DNA of 64,000 nt from Gemmatimonas sp. GTDB taxonomy: Bacteria; Gemmatimonadota; Gemmatimonadetes; Gemmatimonadales; Gemmatimonadaceae. Positions within the stretch are counted from its first letter, which is position 1; each line of letters opens with the position of its first letter. The position numbers and the translations under genes were made by a program. The notes under the pieces are model-generated. The model was not told the DNA's origin, made no database searches, and saw only the letters and a list, made by a program, of their open reading frames with translations. The stretch lies in NCBI GenBank assembly GCA_023910675.1, contig JAAVWC010000001.1:62001-126000 (forward strand). Reading direction: 5' to 3'. Below, in pieces: positions 9,620-18,652 of this stretch.

Positions 9620-10831
9620 ATGACCACCACCGCCATCGCCGAGAGCACCACCGACTACATCGCCCGCGAAGACGCGTGGGGCGCCCATAACTATCACCCG
9701 CTCGATCTGGTGATTGCCGAAGCGCAGGGCGCGTGGGTCACCGACGTCGGGGGACGTCGGTATCTCGATTGCCTCAGCGCCTACAGCGCCGTCAATCAGG
9801 GGCACTGTCATCCGCGCCTGCTGCGCACTATGGTGCAGCAGGCGGCGCGCGTCACACTCACCTCACGCGCGTTCCGGAACGACCAGCTCGGCGCGTTCTG
9901 CGAAGAGTTGGGCGCGCTGTGTGGCATGGAGATGGTGTTGCCCATGAACACGGGCGCCGAAGCGGTGGAAACCGCCATCAAGGCGGCGCGCCGCTGGGGG
10001 TATCGCACCAAGGGGATCGCGCACGATCAGGCGCAGATCATCGCCTTCGACAACAACTTTCACGGACGGACCACCACCATCGTGGGGTTCTCGAGTGAAC
10101 CGGCGTATCGCGAGCAGTTCGGCCCGTTCGCGCCGGGGTTCGTGCTCGTGCCGTTCGGCGATATCGACGCCGTGCGCGCGGCGATGAATCACAACACGTG
10201 TGCGGTGCTCATCGAGCCCATTCAGTGTGAAGCCGGCGTGCTGATGCCGCCCGAGGGATTCCTGCGCGAGTTGTCGGCGTTGTGCGCACGTGAGCAGGTG
10301 TTGCTCATGGCCGACGAAATCCAAACCGGGCTCGGACGTACCGGTGCACTCTTCGCCTGCGATCACGAGGGGGTGACACCCGACGTCTACATACTCGGCA
10401 AGGCCTTGAGCGGCGGGTTCTATCCGGTGTCGGCGGTGGTGTCGCGGCGTGAGGTGTTGGGCGTGTTCGGACCGGGATCGCATGGCAGCACCTTTGGCGG
10501 GAATCCGCTGGGGTGTGCGGTGGCACGTGAGGCGATGCGTGTGTTGCACGACGAGCAGCTGGTGCAGCGGTCGGCCAGCGAAGGCGCGTGGCTGCTGGAG
10601 CAGCTGCGCACCCTGCGGCATCCCGCCATTCGCGCCGTTCGTGGACGCGGCCTCATGTGCGCCGTGGAGTTGCACGAGCCGGCGCGACCATACTGCGAAG
10701 CGCTGCAGCAGCGCGGCGTGCTCTGCAAGGAGACACACGGCACGGTCATTCGGCTGTCGCCACCGCTGGTGGTGGCGCGGCGTGATCTGGAGTGGGCGGT
10801 GGAGCAGTTCCGCGCGGTGTTCACGCGCTGA
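9620..10831 (+). CDS. rocD: Ornithine aminotransferase
   Basis: PLP-dependent class III aminotransferase converting ornithine and 2-oxoglutarate to glutamate-5-semialdehyde and glutamate. It has 403 residues. The PLP lysine lies in ILGKALSGGFYP at about residue 261; MNTGAEAVETAIKAARRWGY is the phosphate-binding segment and LLMADEIQTGLGRTG holds the cofactor-ring Asp. The NYHPLDLVI N-terminal motif is characteristic of ornithine rather than acetylornithine transaminases. The last 21 bp including the stop codon are repeated exactly at 12965-12985, beyond the restriction-modification cassette, so an insertion event appears to have occurred at the end of this gene. Confidence 0.95.
   Translation: MTTTAIAESTTDYIAREDAWGAHNYHPLDLVIAEAQGAWVTDVGGRRYLDCLSAYSAVNQGHCHPRLLRTMVQQAARVTLTSRAFRNDQLGAFCEELGALCGMEMVLPMNTGAEAVETAIKAARRWGYRTKGIAHDQAQIIAFDNNFHGRTTTIVGFSSEPAYREQFGPFAPGFVLVPFGDIDAVRAAMNHNTCAVLIEPIQCEAGVLMPPEGFLRELSALCAREQVLLMADEIQTGLGRTGALFACDHEGVTPDVYILGKALSGGFYPVSAVVSRREVLGVFGPGSHGSTFGGNPLGCAVAREAMRVLHDEQLVQRSASEGAWLLEQLRTLRHPAIRAVRGRGLMCAVELHEPARPYCEALQQRGVLCKETHGTVIRLSPPLVVARRDLEWAVEQFRAVFTR
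10811..10831 (+). repeat. Left copy of 21-bp direct repeat flanking the R-M cassette
   Basis: The final 21 bp of ornithine aminotransferase (starting CGCGCGGTGTTCACGC and ending in the TGA stop) recur without mismatch at 12965-12985. The two copies enclose the whole methyltransferase/endonuclease pair. Confidence 0.85.
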
Positions 10832-10988
10832 TGCATATCACGCGCACGCGATACGGTCCAAGGCGCTATACCGGCCGCGCCCTGGTACCCCCGTTCGCCG
10901 GAGCAGCCATCCGTCAGGACGGCTTGGGGATGCGTTGAAACGCTAAGATCGGCACCAAATCGGCCTCCCCGAATAAACCGCGAATTGC

Positions 10989-10994
10989 TATACT
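10989..10994 (+). promoter_or_regulatory. Possible -10 box of the methyltransferase gene
   Basis: TATACT ends 6 bp before the methyltransferase ATG, in a locally AT-rich stretch (AATTGCTATACTGGATTC). If used, transcription would begin at or very near the start codon, giving a leaderless message. No good -35 box (TCCCCG at the expected place). Confidence 0.4.
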
Positions 10995-11000
10995 GGATTC

Positions 11001-12278
11001 ATGGTTGGCAAATCGTCTCTCACCTCCGTCGAGCTATTTACCGGGGCCGGTGGTCTTGCCCTCGGCGTGGCTGCTGCTGGCTTCGAGCACAAACTCCTGC
11101 TCGAATACAACAAGCACGCCTGCGCCACACTTCGAGAGAACCGATCGGCGTTCGGGCCTAAGTGCCAGATCCACGAAGGCGACGTCAAGGCGTTCGACTT
11201 TACGCCATTCGCTGGCGCGGATCTGCTCGCCGCCGGTGCTCCATGTCAGCCGTTCTCTATCGGCGGTAAACACAAGGCCCATTCGGACGAGCGTAACCTC
11301 TTCCCGCAGGTGTTCCGCGCCCAGCGCGAGATGCGCCCGAGAGCGGTTGTTATCGAAAATGTGAAGGGATTGCTTCGTGGGTCGCTTTCAAAGTTCGTCG
11401 AGTTCATCGAACTCCAACTGGCGCACCCTGCCATCCTTCCCGCAGACCCGCTCGACCCCGAAGGGTGGGAAACGCACCTCCCCGCGCTCCGTGCGGCGCA
11501 CAGCGGCGGTGACGAGTCGCCCTTCCGCTACGTGGTGAAGAGGGCGCTACTGAACTCCGCGAACTTCGGCGTTCCGCAGCGCCGTGAACGTGTCTTCTTC
11601 GTCGCTATCCGCGCCGACCTTGACGCAGAATGGACGCCACCGCTGCCGACACACAGCAAAGCCGCGTTGCAGTTGGCGATGGACGTGACCGGCGACTATT
11701 GGGCGAAGCACGGAATCAAGCGAAAGGCGCAGCCCAATCATCCGCACGTCGGCAAATGGCAGCGCGAGGCTGGTAAGACAGCGCCATGGACGACCGTACG
11801 CGACGTGGTGTCCGATCTGCCGACTCCAGTGGCCGGCAAGCCTGTAGAAGGCGTGCTCAATCACGTTGGGCAGCCGGGGGCGAAGTCATATCCCGGGCAC
11901 ACCGGCTCGCCGATGGACGCACCAGGAAAGACGTTGAAGGCGGGCGTTCATGGCGTGCCTGGCGGCGAGAACATGCTTCGTAACGTTAACGGCACCGTGC
12001 GCTACTTCACGGTGCGAGAGGCGGCGCGCATCCAGACATTCCCGGATACCTACGCGCTCAAAGGTGCGTGGGGCGAAGCCATGCGGCAAATCGGGAACGC
12101 CGTTCCCGTCTCTCTAGCTAAGGCTGTGGCGCTGTCGGTGCGGGCGTGCTTGGAGCAAGCAACGGCGGCAAATCCAATCCAAGTCTCGCTGCCGCCTTCT
12201 TCACGCTCGCCACGGCGGCGGCGTGTGTCGGTTCAGCAAGAGCTGCTGCCGACTGTCCATTGTCAGGCAACTTCATAG
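11001..12278 (+). CDS. DNA cytosine-5 methyltransferase of an Eco29kI-like type II R-M system
   Basis: Protects host DNA by C5 methylation. Conserved C5-MTase motifs appear in order: I (SVELFTGAGGLALG, near residue 10), IV with catalytic Cys (GAPCQPFSIGG), VI (VVIENVKGLL), VIII (NFGVPQRRERVFFVAI), IX/X (TVREAARIQTFPDTY and RQIGNAVPVSLAKAVA). The variable target-recognition region lies between VIII and IX. The protein has 425 residues; the final 50 or so (Ser/Arg-rich) lie beyond motif X and are encoded across the 3' end of the oppositely oriented nuclease gene, so they are probably overprinted read-through. No good Shine-Dalgarno site. Recognition of CCGCGG is inferred from the partner nuclease family. 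Confidence 0.93.
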   Translation: MVGKSSLTSVELFTGAGGLALGVAAAGFEHKLLLEYNKHACATLRENRSAFGPKCQIHEGDVKAFDFTPFAGADLLAAGAPCQPFSIGGKHKAHSDERNLFPQVFRAQREMRPRAVVIENVKGLLRGSLSKFVEFIELQLAHPAILPADPLDPEGWETHLPALRAAHSGGDESPFRYVVKRALLNSANFGVPQRRERVFFVAIRADLDAEWTPPLPTHSKAALQLAMDVTGDYWAKHGIKRKAQPNHPHVGKWQREAGKTAPWTTVRDVVSDLPTPVAGKPVEGVLNHVGQPGAKSYPGHTGSPMDAPGKTLKAGVHGVPGGENMLRNVNGTVRYFTVREAARIQTFPDTYALKGAWGEAMRQIGNAVPVSLAKAVALSVRACLEQATAANPIQVSLPPSSRSPRRRRVSVQQELLPTVHCQATS

Positions 12279-12831
12279 CGAACGTGCGGCCAGCATGCAT
12301 CTGGTCCCACTGCGATCGCTTTTGTTTGTCGCGGCCCTTTCCCGGCGCGTGAATGCCGAAGCCGGACAGAGTCGAGTTCCAAAGCGGCTGGTCAAGTCGG
12401 ATTGCCATGGCTTCCGCAAGAGGGACCCACAAGGGCAGACACACAAGGGCCCGTGCCATGAAGTCGTCGAGCTTGAGCGGTATGTGCGCCGTTTTCGACT
12501 TCTCAATCGCTAGGATTGAGTTCTTGTGCTCCCGTACGCGGTCGTACAAGAGAGGTTCAGTAATGGACTCGAACGGGCTTATGCCCTGCCGCGCCCCTGG
12601 GTCTTTCGCACGTCCGACGTAGATGGGCAGGCGGCAGTCGTGTAACCGGTTGAACTCTCCGAGTTCGGCGTACGGATGCTCTTGGCCGATATAGTAGAGC
12701 GCGTAAATGCCTGAACCATTGAACTTGGTCATCTTCCGGAGCAGCTCCAGCGGACGCCGCTCCATCGCGCGAATGAGCGATCCGCCGAGCGCTTCGAGTT
12801 CAAGTGGATTGTACGGGTCAATCTGGGTCAT
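12118..12831 (-). CDS. Eco29kI-family type II restriction endonuclease (GIY-YIG)
   Basis: Cleaves unmodified foreign DNA. The GIY-YIG core is clear: SGIYALYYIG, then RLPIYVGRAKDPGAR, a helical region with RVREHKNSIL, and PLWNSTLSGFGIHAPGKGR followed by QWDQMHAGRTFAMK. This block matches the family R.Eco29kI/NgoMIII type, whose known target is CCGCGG. ATG at 12831 gives 237 residues, close to the 214 of Eco29kI; an in-frame ATG at 12903 would add 24. It is convergent with the methyltransferase and the two coding regions share 161 bp. The C-terminal tail (PPLLAPSTPAPTAPQP) exceeds the family core. Confidence 0.9.
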   Translation of the reverse strand: MTQIDPYNPLELEALGGSLIRAMERRPLELLRKMTKFNGSGIYALYYIGQEHPYAELGEFNRLHDCRLPIYVGRAKDPGARQGISPFESITEPLLYDRVREHKNSILAIEKSKTAHIPLKLDDFMARALVCLPLWVPLAEAMAIRLDQPLWNSTLSGFGIHAPGKGRDKQKRSQWDQMHAGRTFAMKLPDNGQSAAALAEPTHAAAVASVKKAAARLGLDLPPLLAPSTPAPTAPQP

Positions 12832-12964
12832 GCCAGAAGGTGGCGGCCTCTGCGGCCATCCGGCAACCCCGAACATCGTATATGTACTTTCGAGTGTGTG
12901 CATGGGCGCGTCCCGGCCACTGGGGTGCCGGAGTGGTCGTTGAACGTCTACCGGGCGGTGTTCA

Positions 12965-12985
12965 CGCGCGGTGTTCACGCGCTGA
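12965..12985 (+). repeat. Right copy of 21-bp direct repeat flanking the R-M cassette
   Basis: Exact copy of 10811-10831. It is immediately preceded by an extra copy of its 13-bp core GCGGTGTTCACGC (12955-12967 and again 12968-12980), as if the duplication slipped once more at this end. Confidence 0.85.
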
Positions 12986-13010
12986 CGCCTTGAGCGCGAC
13001 CGACAACGCC

Positions 13011-13042
13011 AAAGGGCGGCAACCGGATGGTTGCCGCCCTTT
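13011..13042. terminator. Strong bidirectional hairpin terminator
   Basis: A perfect 14-bp stem (AAAGGGCGGCAACC and complement) with a 4-nt GGAT loop and A/T ends. It is placed 24 bp before the stop of the DUF4397 gene on the other strand. Before the cassette arrived it would have lain about 25 bp after the ornithine aminotransferase stop and served both convergent genes. Confidence 0.85.
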
Positions 13043-13066
13043 GTGTACTGCGGACTCGGCCAGCTG

Positions 13067-13846
13067 TTACCGGTTCGTGGAGTTATCCAGGAATGGACGG
13101 TTCGCAGCGGTGCCGGTGCTCGGGAGCGTGGCGTCGCCACGGACCGTGATGGTGTACACGCGCCCCGGGAGGAAGGTGACCACCGTACGCGTGACGAGCG
13201 GCGTGGTGGTACCGACTGCTCTCGCGAACAGATCGTACGACCCCAACGGCAGCGCCACGAACGTGCCGGCCGCCGCGTACGCAACCAAGCCGCCAACCGC
13301 GACCTCGTCGGTGCCCGTCGAGCTCCGCGCCGACAGCTGCAGCGGCTGAGAGTTCGGGCTGGCGTTCACGAAGCGTACGAGTGCGCTGCTGTAGTTGATC
13401 GAATCGGCGAACTGGTCTTCCACGGCGAAGCCTTCCACCTGCTTCGTGGTGGTGTTGTAGAACCCGCTCAGGTACACCGAGTACGCTTTGCCGTTTTCGA
13501 GCGTACGCGAGACGGTAGAGATGGGAAGGTCCTTGTCCACCGCCGCCGCAATGCGGCCGGAGAAGCTGGTCTGCCCGGGGGGGATGACCATGTAGGAGTT
13601 GCCCGCGGCAACCGCGCCGTAAGCGACGCCGGTCGTGGACTCCACCGTCGTCGTCGACGAGATGGCGGTCACCTTGTTCGTGCCCGCGTAGAAGTTCACC
13701 TGCGGCGCGTTGATGCCGAAGTTGAAGAACTTCACACGCGCCCCCTCTACGGGGGCGGTAATGCTGGAGATCTGTACGGCGTCCTTGTCACACCCCGCAA
13801 GGGCGACGACACCGAGCAGCATCGCTAATGATCGGATGGTCTTCAT
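13067..13846 (-). CDS. DUF4397 domain lipoprotein
   Basis: Exported lipoprotein of 259 residues: MKTIRSLAMLLGVVALAGC is a signal with lipobox. The body is beta-rich with two similar halves (ARVKFFNFGINAPQVNFYAGTNKV and ALVRFVNASPNSQPLQLSAR, each followed by a PPGQTSF or PLGSYDLFAR strand), the DUF4397 pattern. Function of the family is unknown; it often accompanies surface uptake or adhesion systems. It is the last gene of a SusC-SusD operon, 6 bp after SusD, so a role at the cell surface with that uptake complex is likely. Confidence 0.8.
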   Translation of the reverse strand: MKTIRSLAMLLGVVALAGCDKDAVQISSITAPVEGARVKFFNFGINAPQVNFYAGTNKVTAISSTTTVESTTGVAYGAVAAGNSYMVIPPGQTSFSGRIAAAVDKDLPISTVSRTLENGKAYSVYLSGFYNTTTKQVEGFAVEDQFADSINYSSALVRFVNASPNSQPLQLSARSSTGTDEVAVGGLVAYAAAGTFVALPLGSYDLFARAVGTTTPLVTRTVVTFLPGRVYTITVRGDATLPSTGTAANRPFLDNSTNR

Positions 13847-13852
13847 CGCTGA

Positions 13853-15463
13853 TTACGGTTGAGTGATCCAGAGCGGCTTCGTATGGAAATCGAGTTCGAG
13901 CCCACCGATGACGCGCAGGGCTTCGACGTTCCACACGTACTCCGAGTTGAACCGCGCCCGGATTCGCTGCGCGATCTTGCCGTTGTTGTCCGGGAACAGC
14001 ACCGATGGGGTGGAGAAGCCGGGGTAGATGGGCGTGCCGGTCACCGGGTCGAGCCCCGTGTAGTTGTAACGGCGCATGTCCATCCACGTTTCCACGTGGC
14101 CCCACGCCCACTGGGCGATGTACTTCTGCGACATGATCTGCCACAGCGCGAGGTTGCTGGCGCTCGGGATGATGTTCGGGTTCGCGAGAAACGCCGCGCG
14201 CTCTGCCGCGCTGATCGGGGTGACCAGCTGACCATCGTCGGTGTTGCGCGCGTTCACGAAATCGATGTGCGACGACACACCATTCGTGTAGGCCGCGAGT
14301 GCGACACCGCGGTTCCCCGAACGCAGCGCCGCTTCCGCCTTGATGAACTGCAGCTGCGAGTACGTCATGATCGGGAAACGGCTCTTGTCGGCGAACAGAT
14401 AGCGCGACGGCAAACCGGCCCCCAGACCACCCGCGTAGCCGAAGAAGTTGTTTGGCGTCTGCGCGGTGGCAAGGCCGAGCACACCGGAGTTTGGATCCCA
14501 TGCGCGGTACTGGCCGTCTGGTGACGGGGCCAGCATGCGCGACATGCGCGGATCGAGCGCCGGTCCGTTGGCCACTCCGCCAAAGGCGGCGCCATTCATC
14601 AACCCCAGCACGAAATTCGTCTGCCGGTAGTTGTTGATGTTAGTACGACGCGGGCCCCAGAAATTGCCGTCGGCGTTGTCCGCGCTGGTCGCCGAGTACG
14701 GCAGCAGCGCGTCATCGGCATTGCTCGTGAACGACAAGTCGACCGCCGCGATGACATCCTGCGGCTTGTACGACGACTTGTTGCTGAAGTGGTTGAGCGT
14801 CATGGCCTTGAGACCGTACGCGAAGCGCAACCACTTGACCCGGTCACCACCGTACACGCGGTCGTAGCGCGCCAGATAGGCCTGATTCACGGCACCATCG
14901 GTCTTGGACAGATTGACGATGGCCGCATCGAGCAGCTTCAGCACTTCCTGGTACGCGTACTCCTGCGAGTCGTAATTGAAGGTGAACTTGGTCTGGTCGA
15001 AGGCTTCCTTGATGATGAGCTCACCATGCACATCGGTCACCTTGAGCCAGCCCCATGCCTTCACGACCTGTCCGATGCCCAGCAGATCCCAGCGCTGCTC
15101 GGCTTCGGCCTTGTTGCTCATGTCGACCAGATTCTGGCCGATGTTCCAGTACACGTCACGCCAGAGCTGGCCGCCGTTGTCGCTGGTGGGGTCGTAGCCC
15201 ATGCGATCCCAGGTGCTGGGGAGCGTGCCGCCCGACGGCAGCGTCCAGTTCTGGGTGTAGCGTCCGATGAAACGGCCGTCGAACTGTTCCGACGTGGCCA
15301 CCCAATGCAGGATGGGCGCGAGGTACAGATTCGCCGAGACCGTTTGCGGCGCGTTGGGGTTTTCGTTGACGTCGAGGAAATTCTGACAGCCAGCAGCACC
15401 GACCAGCACACCGGCCAGCAGCGCACGTCGCGCGAATTTCATGGTGGCGAGATAAGGGCGCAT
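13853..15463 (-). CDS. SusD/RagB-family outer-membrane nutrient-binding lipoprotein
   Basis: Surface-exposed partner that caps a TonB-dependent channel and binds oligomeric nutrients. The signal KFARRALLAGVLVGAAGCQNFLDVNENPNAP has a lipobox Cys and the LDVNENPN segment typical of SusD-like proteins; later motifs include DVHGELIIKEAF, FADKSRFPIMTYSQLQFIKAEAALR and the C-terminal WNVEALRVIGGLELDFHTKPLW. Length about 530 residues. ATG at 15463 is 2 bp after the SusC stop; ATG at 15442 gives the more typical signal peptide. Substrate is not predictable; no glycoside hydrolase or peptidase is encoded in the operon. Confidence 0.92.
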   Translation of the reverse strand: MRPYLATMKFARRALLAGVLVGAAGCQNFLDVNENPNAPQTVSANLYLAPILHWVATSEQFDGRFIGRYTQNWTLPSGGTLPSTWDRMGYDPTSDNGGQLWRDVYWNIGQNLVDMSNKAEAEQRWDLLGIGQVVKAWGWLKVTDVHGELIIKEAFDQTKFTFNYDSQEYAYQEVLKLLDAAIVNLSKTDGAVNQAYLARYDRVYGGDRVKWLRFAYGLKAMTLNHFSNKSSYKPQDVIAAVDLSFTSNADDALLPYSATSADNADGNFWGPRRTNINNYRQTNFVLGLMNGAAFGGVANGPALDPRMSRMLAPSPDGQYRAWDPNSGVLGLATAQTPNNFFGYAGGLGAGLPSRYLFADKSRFPIMTYSQLQFIKAEAALRSGNRGVALAAYTNGVSSHIDFVNARNTDDGQLVTPISAAERAAFLANPNIIPSASNLALWQIMSQKYIAQWAWGHVETWMDMRRYNYTGLDPVTGTPIYPGFSTPSVLFPDNNGKIAQRIRARFNSEYVWNVEALRVIGGLELDFHTKPLWITQP

Positions 15464-15465
15464 GA

Positions 15466-18400
15466 TCAGTATCCCAGCGTAATGCCGAACGAGAAACCGC
15501 GCGGCATGGGGAAGTTGCCGAAGTCGATGCCAACGGCACCCGAGCCACCAACGGCGGCGGTATTGCCGTTCACGATCGGATCGAGACCGGAGTAGTTCGT
15601 GAAGAGCAGCAGGTCCGTTCCGCGCACGAACGCGCTGGCGCGACGCGCGTGCAGGTAGCGGGGCGGGAGCTCCACGCGCAACGTGACGTCACGCAGGCGC
15701 ACCCAGTTGATGTTCTTCTCGACGAACAGTTCTTCGCTCATGTTCGTATAGAACGCCGGCTGCACCTGCGGAATGACCACGATGGTGTTCTGCGTGGGCG
15801 TGGCCGTGTTCTGCTTGCCGTCGCGCAGCACGCCCGGAATGATGCGCGGTGTTTCACGGTCGAGCGTCTGCATGGTGAGACCGCGCGTCGTGAGGAAGTG
15901 CTGCGTGGCGTTGAAGACATCGCCGCCGCGGCGGAAGTCCCACAGCATCTGCACCGTGGCCTTCTTGTACTTGAAGTTGTTCGTCACGCCCATCGTCCAG
16001 AGCGGCTGACGATCGTAGCCGGCATCGACGAAGCTCGTGTTTCGCACCGGCAAGCCGGTGGTGGGGTCGATGATCAGCTGCCCGGCATCGTTCTTCAGAT
16101 AGAACGTGCCCGTCATGGAGCGCGTGGACAGATTGGGCGCAACGCCGTTACGGATATTGCCATACAACCAGGTGTCCGACACGTACGACTCGGGGAGCGC
16201 ATTCGGCAGCGCCACCACCCGGCCCTTGGCCTGCTCGTAGTTGGCGATGACTTCCCACGACGCGTTGGCCGTGCGCACCGGCATGGCGCGCGCCACCACT
16301 TCATAACCCGTATTGCGCGTCTTGGCGCCGTTCAGGTTGAAGAGAATGAAGCCGGTGCCGTAGCTGCCACGAATGTCGTTGACGATCTGATCGGTGGTTT
16401 CCTTGGCGTAATAGTTCGCATCGATGGCGAGGCGATCGTCGAACATCGACATTTCGAAACCGCTTTCGCGCGACTCAGCGAACTCCGGCTTTAGTCCGAG
16501 ATTCGGTCCGGTGAATCCGTAGCCATAGCCACCGCCCGTGGTCGTCTTGGACTCCAGGACGGGCCGATAGGCATACGGACGGGCGTCACGACCCACCTGC
16601 GCATAGCTGGAGCGAAGCTTCAGGGTCATGTGCCGCCCGATCGCCGGAACGGCATCGGACAGAATGAAGCTGCTCTCAACTGAGGGATAGAAGAACGAGT
16701 TCCGCTCCACCGGGATGGTGGATGTCCAATCGTTTCGTGCTCTGACCGTAACAAACCAGAGGTCCTTAAAGCCGAACTGTGCCTGCCCGAAGACACCCAT
16801 CGTGCGACGCTGTGCGATTGACGTGCGGGCGAATCGCGTGGCCACGTCGGTGTTGTTGATCGATACGAAGTTCGGATCGAGCCAGTTGCGGCCGCTCTCG
16901 GCGTTCACGGTGGACTTTTCGTCACGCAGCGCGTGGCCAACGAATCCGGAGATCGAGAAGCTCTTTGTGATGTCCTGACGATTGAAATTGAAGGTCGTCT
17001 GCGTATTGATGTTGCGCACCACGTCGACCGCGTTGTCCAGAATGCCGTTGTTGCTGAAGCCAACGGCGCTTTCCGGGTGACGGACGATGATGTTGGAATT
17101 GGTGTAGTTGTCGACGCCGATGTTCGACCGGAGGAAGCCCCATGAGAATGGGGTGACAATCAACTCAAGATTCGGGAAGAAGCGGATGGTGCGCGAGTCG
17201 ATCTTGTTGCGGCTGATGCTGAAGTACGGATTGTCCGTCTCGCCAGACTGCGCGAGGTTCGTCACGCGGCGGCGTGTACCAGCCGGTGAGAGGAAGTCCG
17301 ACGCGTTGTCCGTTTGCGGCCAGAGCAACAGGCCGAGCAGGGGGCCGTTGCCACCCTTTTCCGGCTGGTTGTTCTCCGACTGCATGTACAGCATAGAGAG
17401 ATTGGTCTTCAGGTACTTGTTCACCTGTGACCCTGCGGCGCCGGTCAGATTGATGCGCGTGAGATCCGACCCCGGGATGACGCCGAGATTCCGGTTGACG
17501 TTGCCGGAGATGCGATAGTTGATGCTCTGCGTGGCCCCGCTGAACGTGAGCGTGTGCTGCTGCGAAAGCGCGGTGCGGAAGAACCCGTCCACGTTGTCGA
17601 ACAACTGCGTGCCCGGCGCGTACGGTGCGCCGAAGTACTGGAACGAGCCCAGCGCGCCGCCAACATTGCTGGTGGGACCATACACCTGCTGGATCTCGGG
17701 CTGCGCGCGCGTGTTGTCCATGCGCACCCAGTTGCTGTACTCGAAACCACCAGTGCCGGCCTTGCCGCGCTTGGTGGTAATCACGATGGCGCCGTTGGCG
17801 GCATCGATACCATACAGCGCGGCGGCTTCCGGACCCTTCAGCACCACGAGGGTTTCGATATCCTCGGGGTTGATGTCGGCGGCACGGTTGGTGAAGTCGA
17901 CACCACGATTGCTGAACGCCGTCGCCGAGCCCGGTGCGTCGGAGGCCAGCACGCCCGTATTGAGCGTCTTGTTGTCGAGCGGCAGGCCGTCGATGATCAT
18001 GAGCGGCTGATTGCTGCCGCTAATCGAGCTCACACCACGAATGGTGATGCTCGACGACGAGCCCGGCACGCCGGAACTGCTCGTGACGTCGACACCGGCC
18101 ACGCGGCCAGCGAGCGCGTTGATGAAGTTTTCGCGGCCGGTCTGCGCGATTTCGGGACCACTCACCGTTTGCTGCGCGCTGCCGAGGCTTCGCTTGGTGG
18201 CCGTCTGTCCGAGCGCCGTGACGACCATGGCGTCGAGATTGGAGGCCGACTTTTCGAGGTCGACGTTGATGATGCCGGACGTGCCGACGATCCGTTCCTG
18301 CGGCACATAGCCGATCAGTCGGAACTGGAGCGTCTGTCCCTGTGTGACAGAGAGGGAGTAGGTACCGCGCGTACTGGTTTGCGTGATCTGGCTGGTTCCC

Positions 18401-18537
18401 TTCACGACGACGGACACGCCGGAGAGTGGGACCGAGCCATCGCGCGTCACCGTGCCGGTAACGGTTCTCGTTTGCGCGTCAAGAGAGGACGCGGCGAGAA
18501 CGGTCGCCAGCAGCACCGCGTGAATGCGAGTGTGCAT
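15466..18537 (-). CDS. SusC/RagA-family TonB-linked outer-membrane protein
   Basis: TonB-dependent beta-barrel transporter of 1023 residues that imports the ligand captured by the adjacent SusD. It has a signal peptide (ending SLDAQ), a carboxypeptidase-regulatory-like N-terminal domain (TVTGTVTRDGSVPLSGVSVVVKG), the plug with the SusC signature (GVPGSSSSITIRGVSSISGSNQPLMIIDG) and a long barrel that ends in an aromatic residue after FGITLGY. It heads a three-gene operon (SusC-SusD-DUF4397) with gaps of 2 and 6 bp, and its start overlaps the leader region of the divergent hldD. Confidence 0.95.
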   Translation of the reverse strand: MHTRIHAVLLATVLAASSLDAQTRTVTGTVTRDGSVPLSGVSVVVKGTSQITQTSTRGTYSLSVTQGQTLQFRLIGYVPQERIVGTSGIINVDLEKSASNLDAMVVTALGQTATKRSLGSAQQTVSGPEIAQTGRENFINALAGRVAGVDVTSSSGVPGSSSSITIRGVSSISGSNQPLMIIDGLPLDNKTLNTGVLASDAPGSATAFSNRGVDFTNRAADINPEDIETLVVLKGPEAAALYGIDAANGAIVITTKRGKAGTGGFEYSNWVRMDNTRAQPEIQQVYGPTSNVGGALGSFQYFGAPYAPGTQLFDNVDGFFRTALSQQHTLTFSGATQSINYRISGNVNRNLGVIPGSDLTRINLTGAAGSQVNKYLKTNLSMLYMQSENNQPEKGGNGPLLGLLLWPQTDNASDFLSPAGTRRRVTNLAQSGETDNPYFSISRNKIDSRTIRFFPNLELIVTPFSWGFLRSNIGVDNYTNSNIIVRHPESAVGFSNNGILDNAVDVVRNINTQTTFNFNRQDITKSFSISGFVGHALRDEKSTVNAESGRNWLDPNFVSINNTDVATRFARTSIAQRRTMGVFGQAQFGFKDLWFVTVRARNDWTSTIPVERNSFFYPSVESSFILSDAVPAIGRHMTLKLRSSYAQVGRDARPYAYRPVLESKTTTGGGYGYGFTGPNLGLKPEFAESRESGFEMSMFDDRLAIDANYYAKETTDQIVNDIRGSYGTGFILFNLNGAKTRNTGYEVVARAMPVRTANASWEVIANYEQAKGRVVALPNALPESYVSDTWLYGNIRNGVAPNLSTRSMTGTFYLKNDAGQLIIDPTTGLPVRNTSFVDAGYDRQPLWTMGVTNNFKYKKATVQMLWDFRRGGDVFNATQHFLTTRGLTMQTLDRETPRIIPGVLRDGKQNTATPTQNTIVVIPQVQPAFYTNMSEELFVEKNINWVRLRDVTLRVELPPRYLHARRASAFVRGTDLLLFTNYSGLDPIVNGNTAAVGGSGAVGIDFGNFPMPRGFSFGITLGY

Positions 18538-18652
18538 GATGCTCAGGCAAGAGGGTGGGAGGTCGTCCTACGGTACACCCTGCGACCGCAACGCGCTACT
18601 GTTACATCACGAACGCCTGATCCTGCATTCTCACTTACGCCTGCACCGCTCC

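Noticed and set aside
12832..13296. N-terminal extension of the restriction endonuclease (up to 392 residues)
   Set aside because: The extension crosses the 21-bp repeat and the strong terminator and overlaps the DUF4397 gene; it is Arg/Ser-rich and not part of the Eco29kI family.
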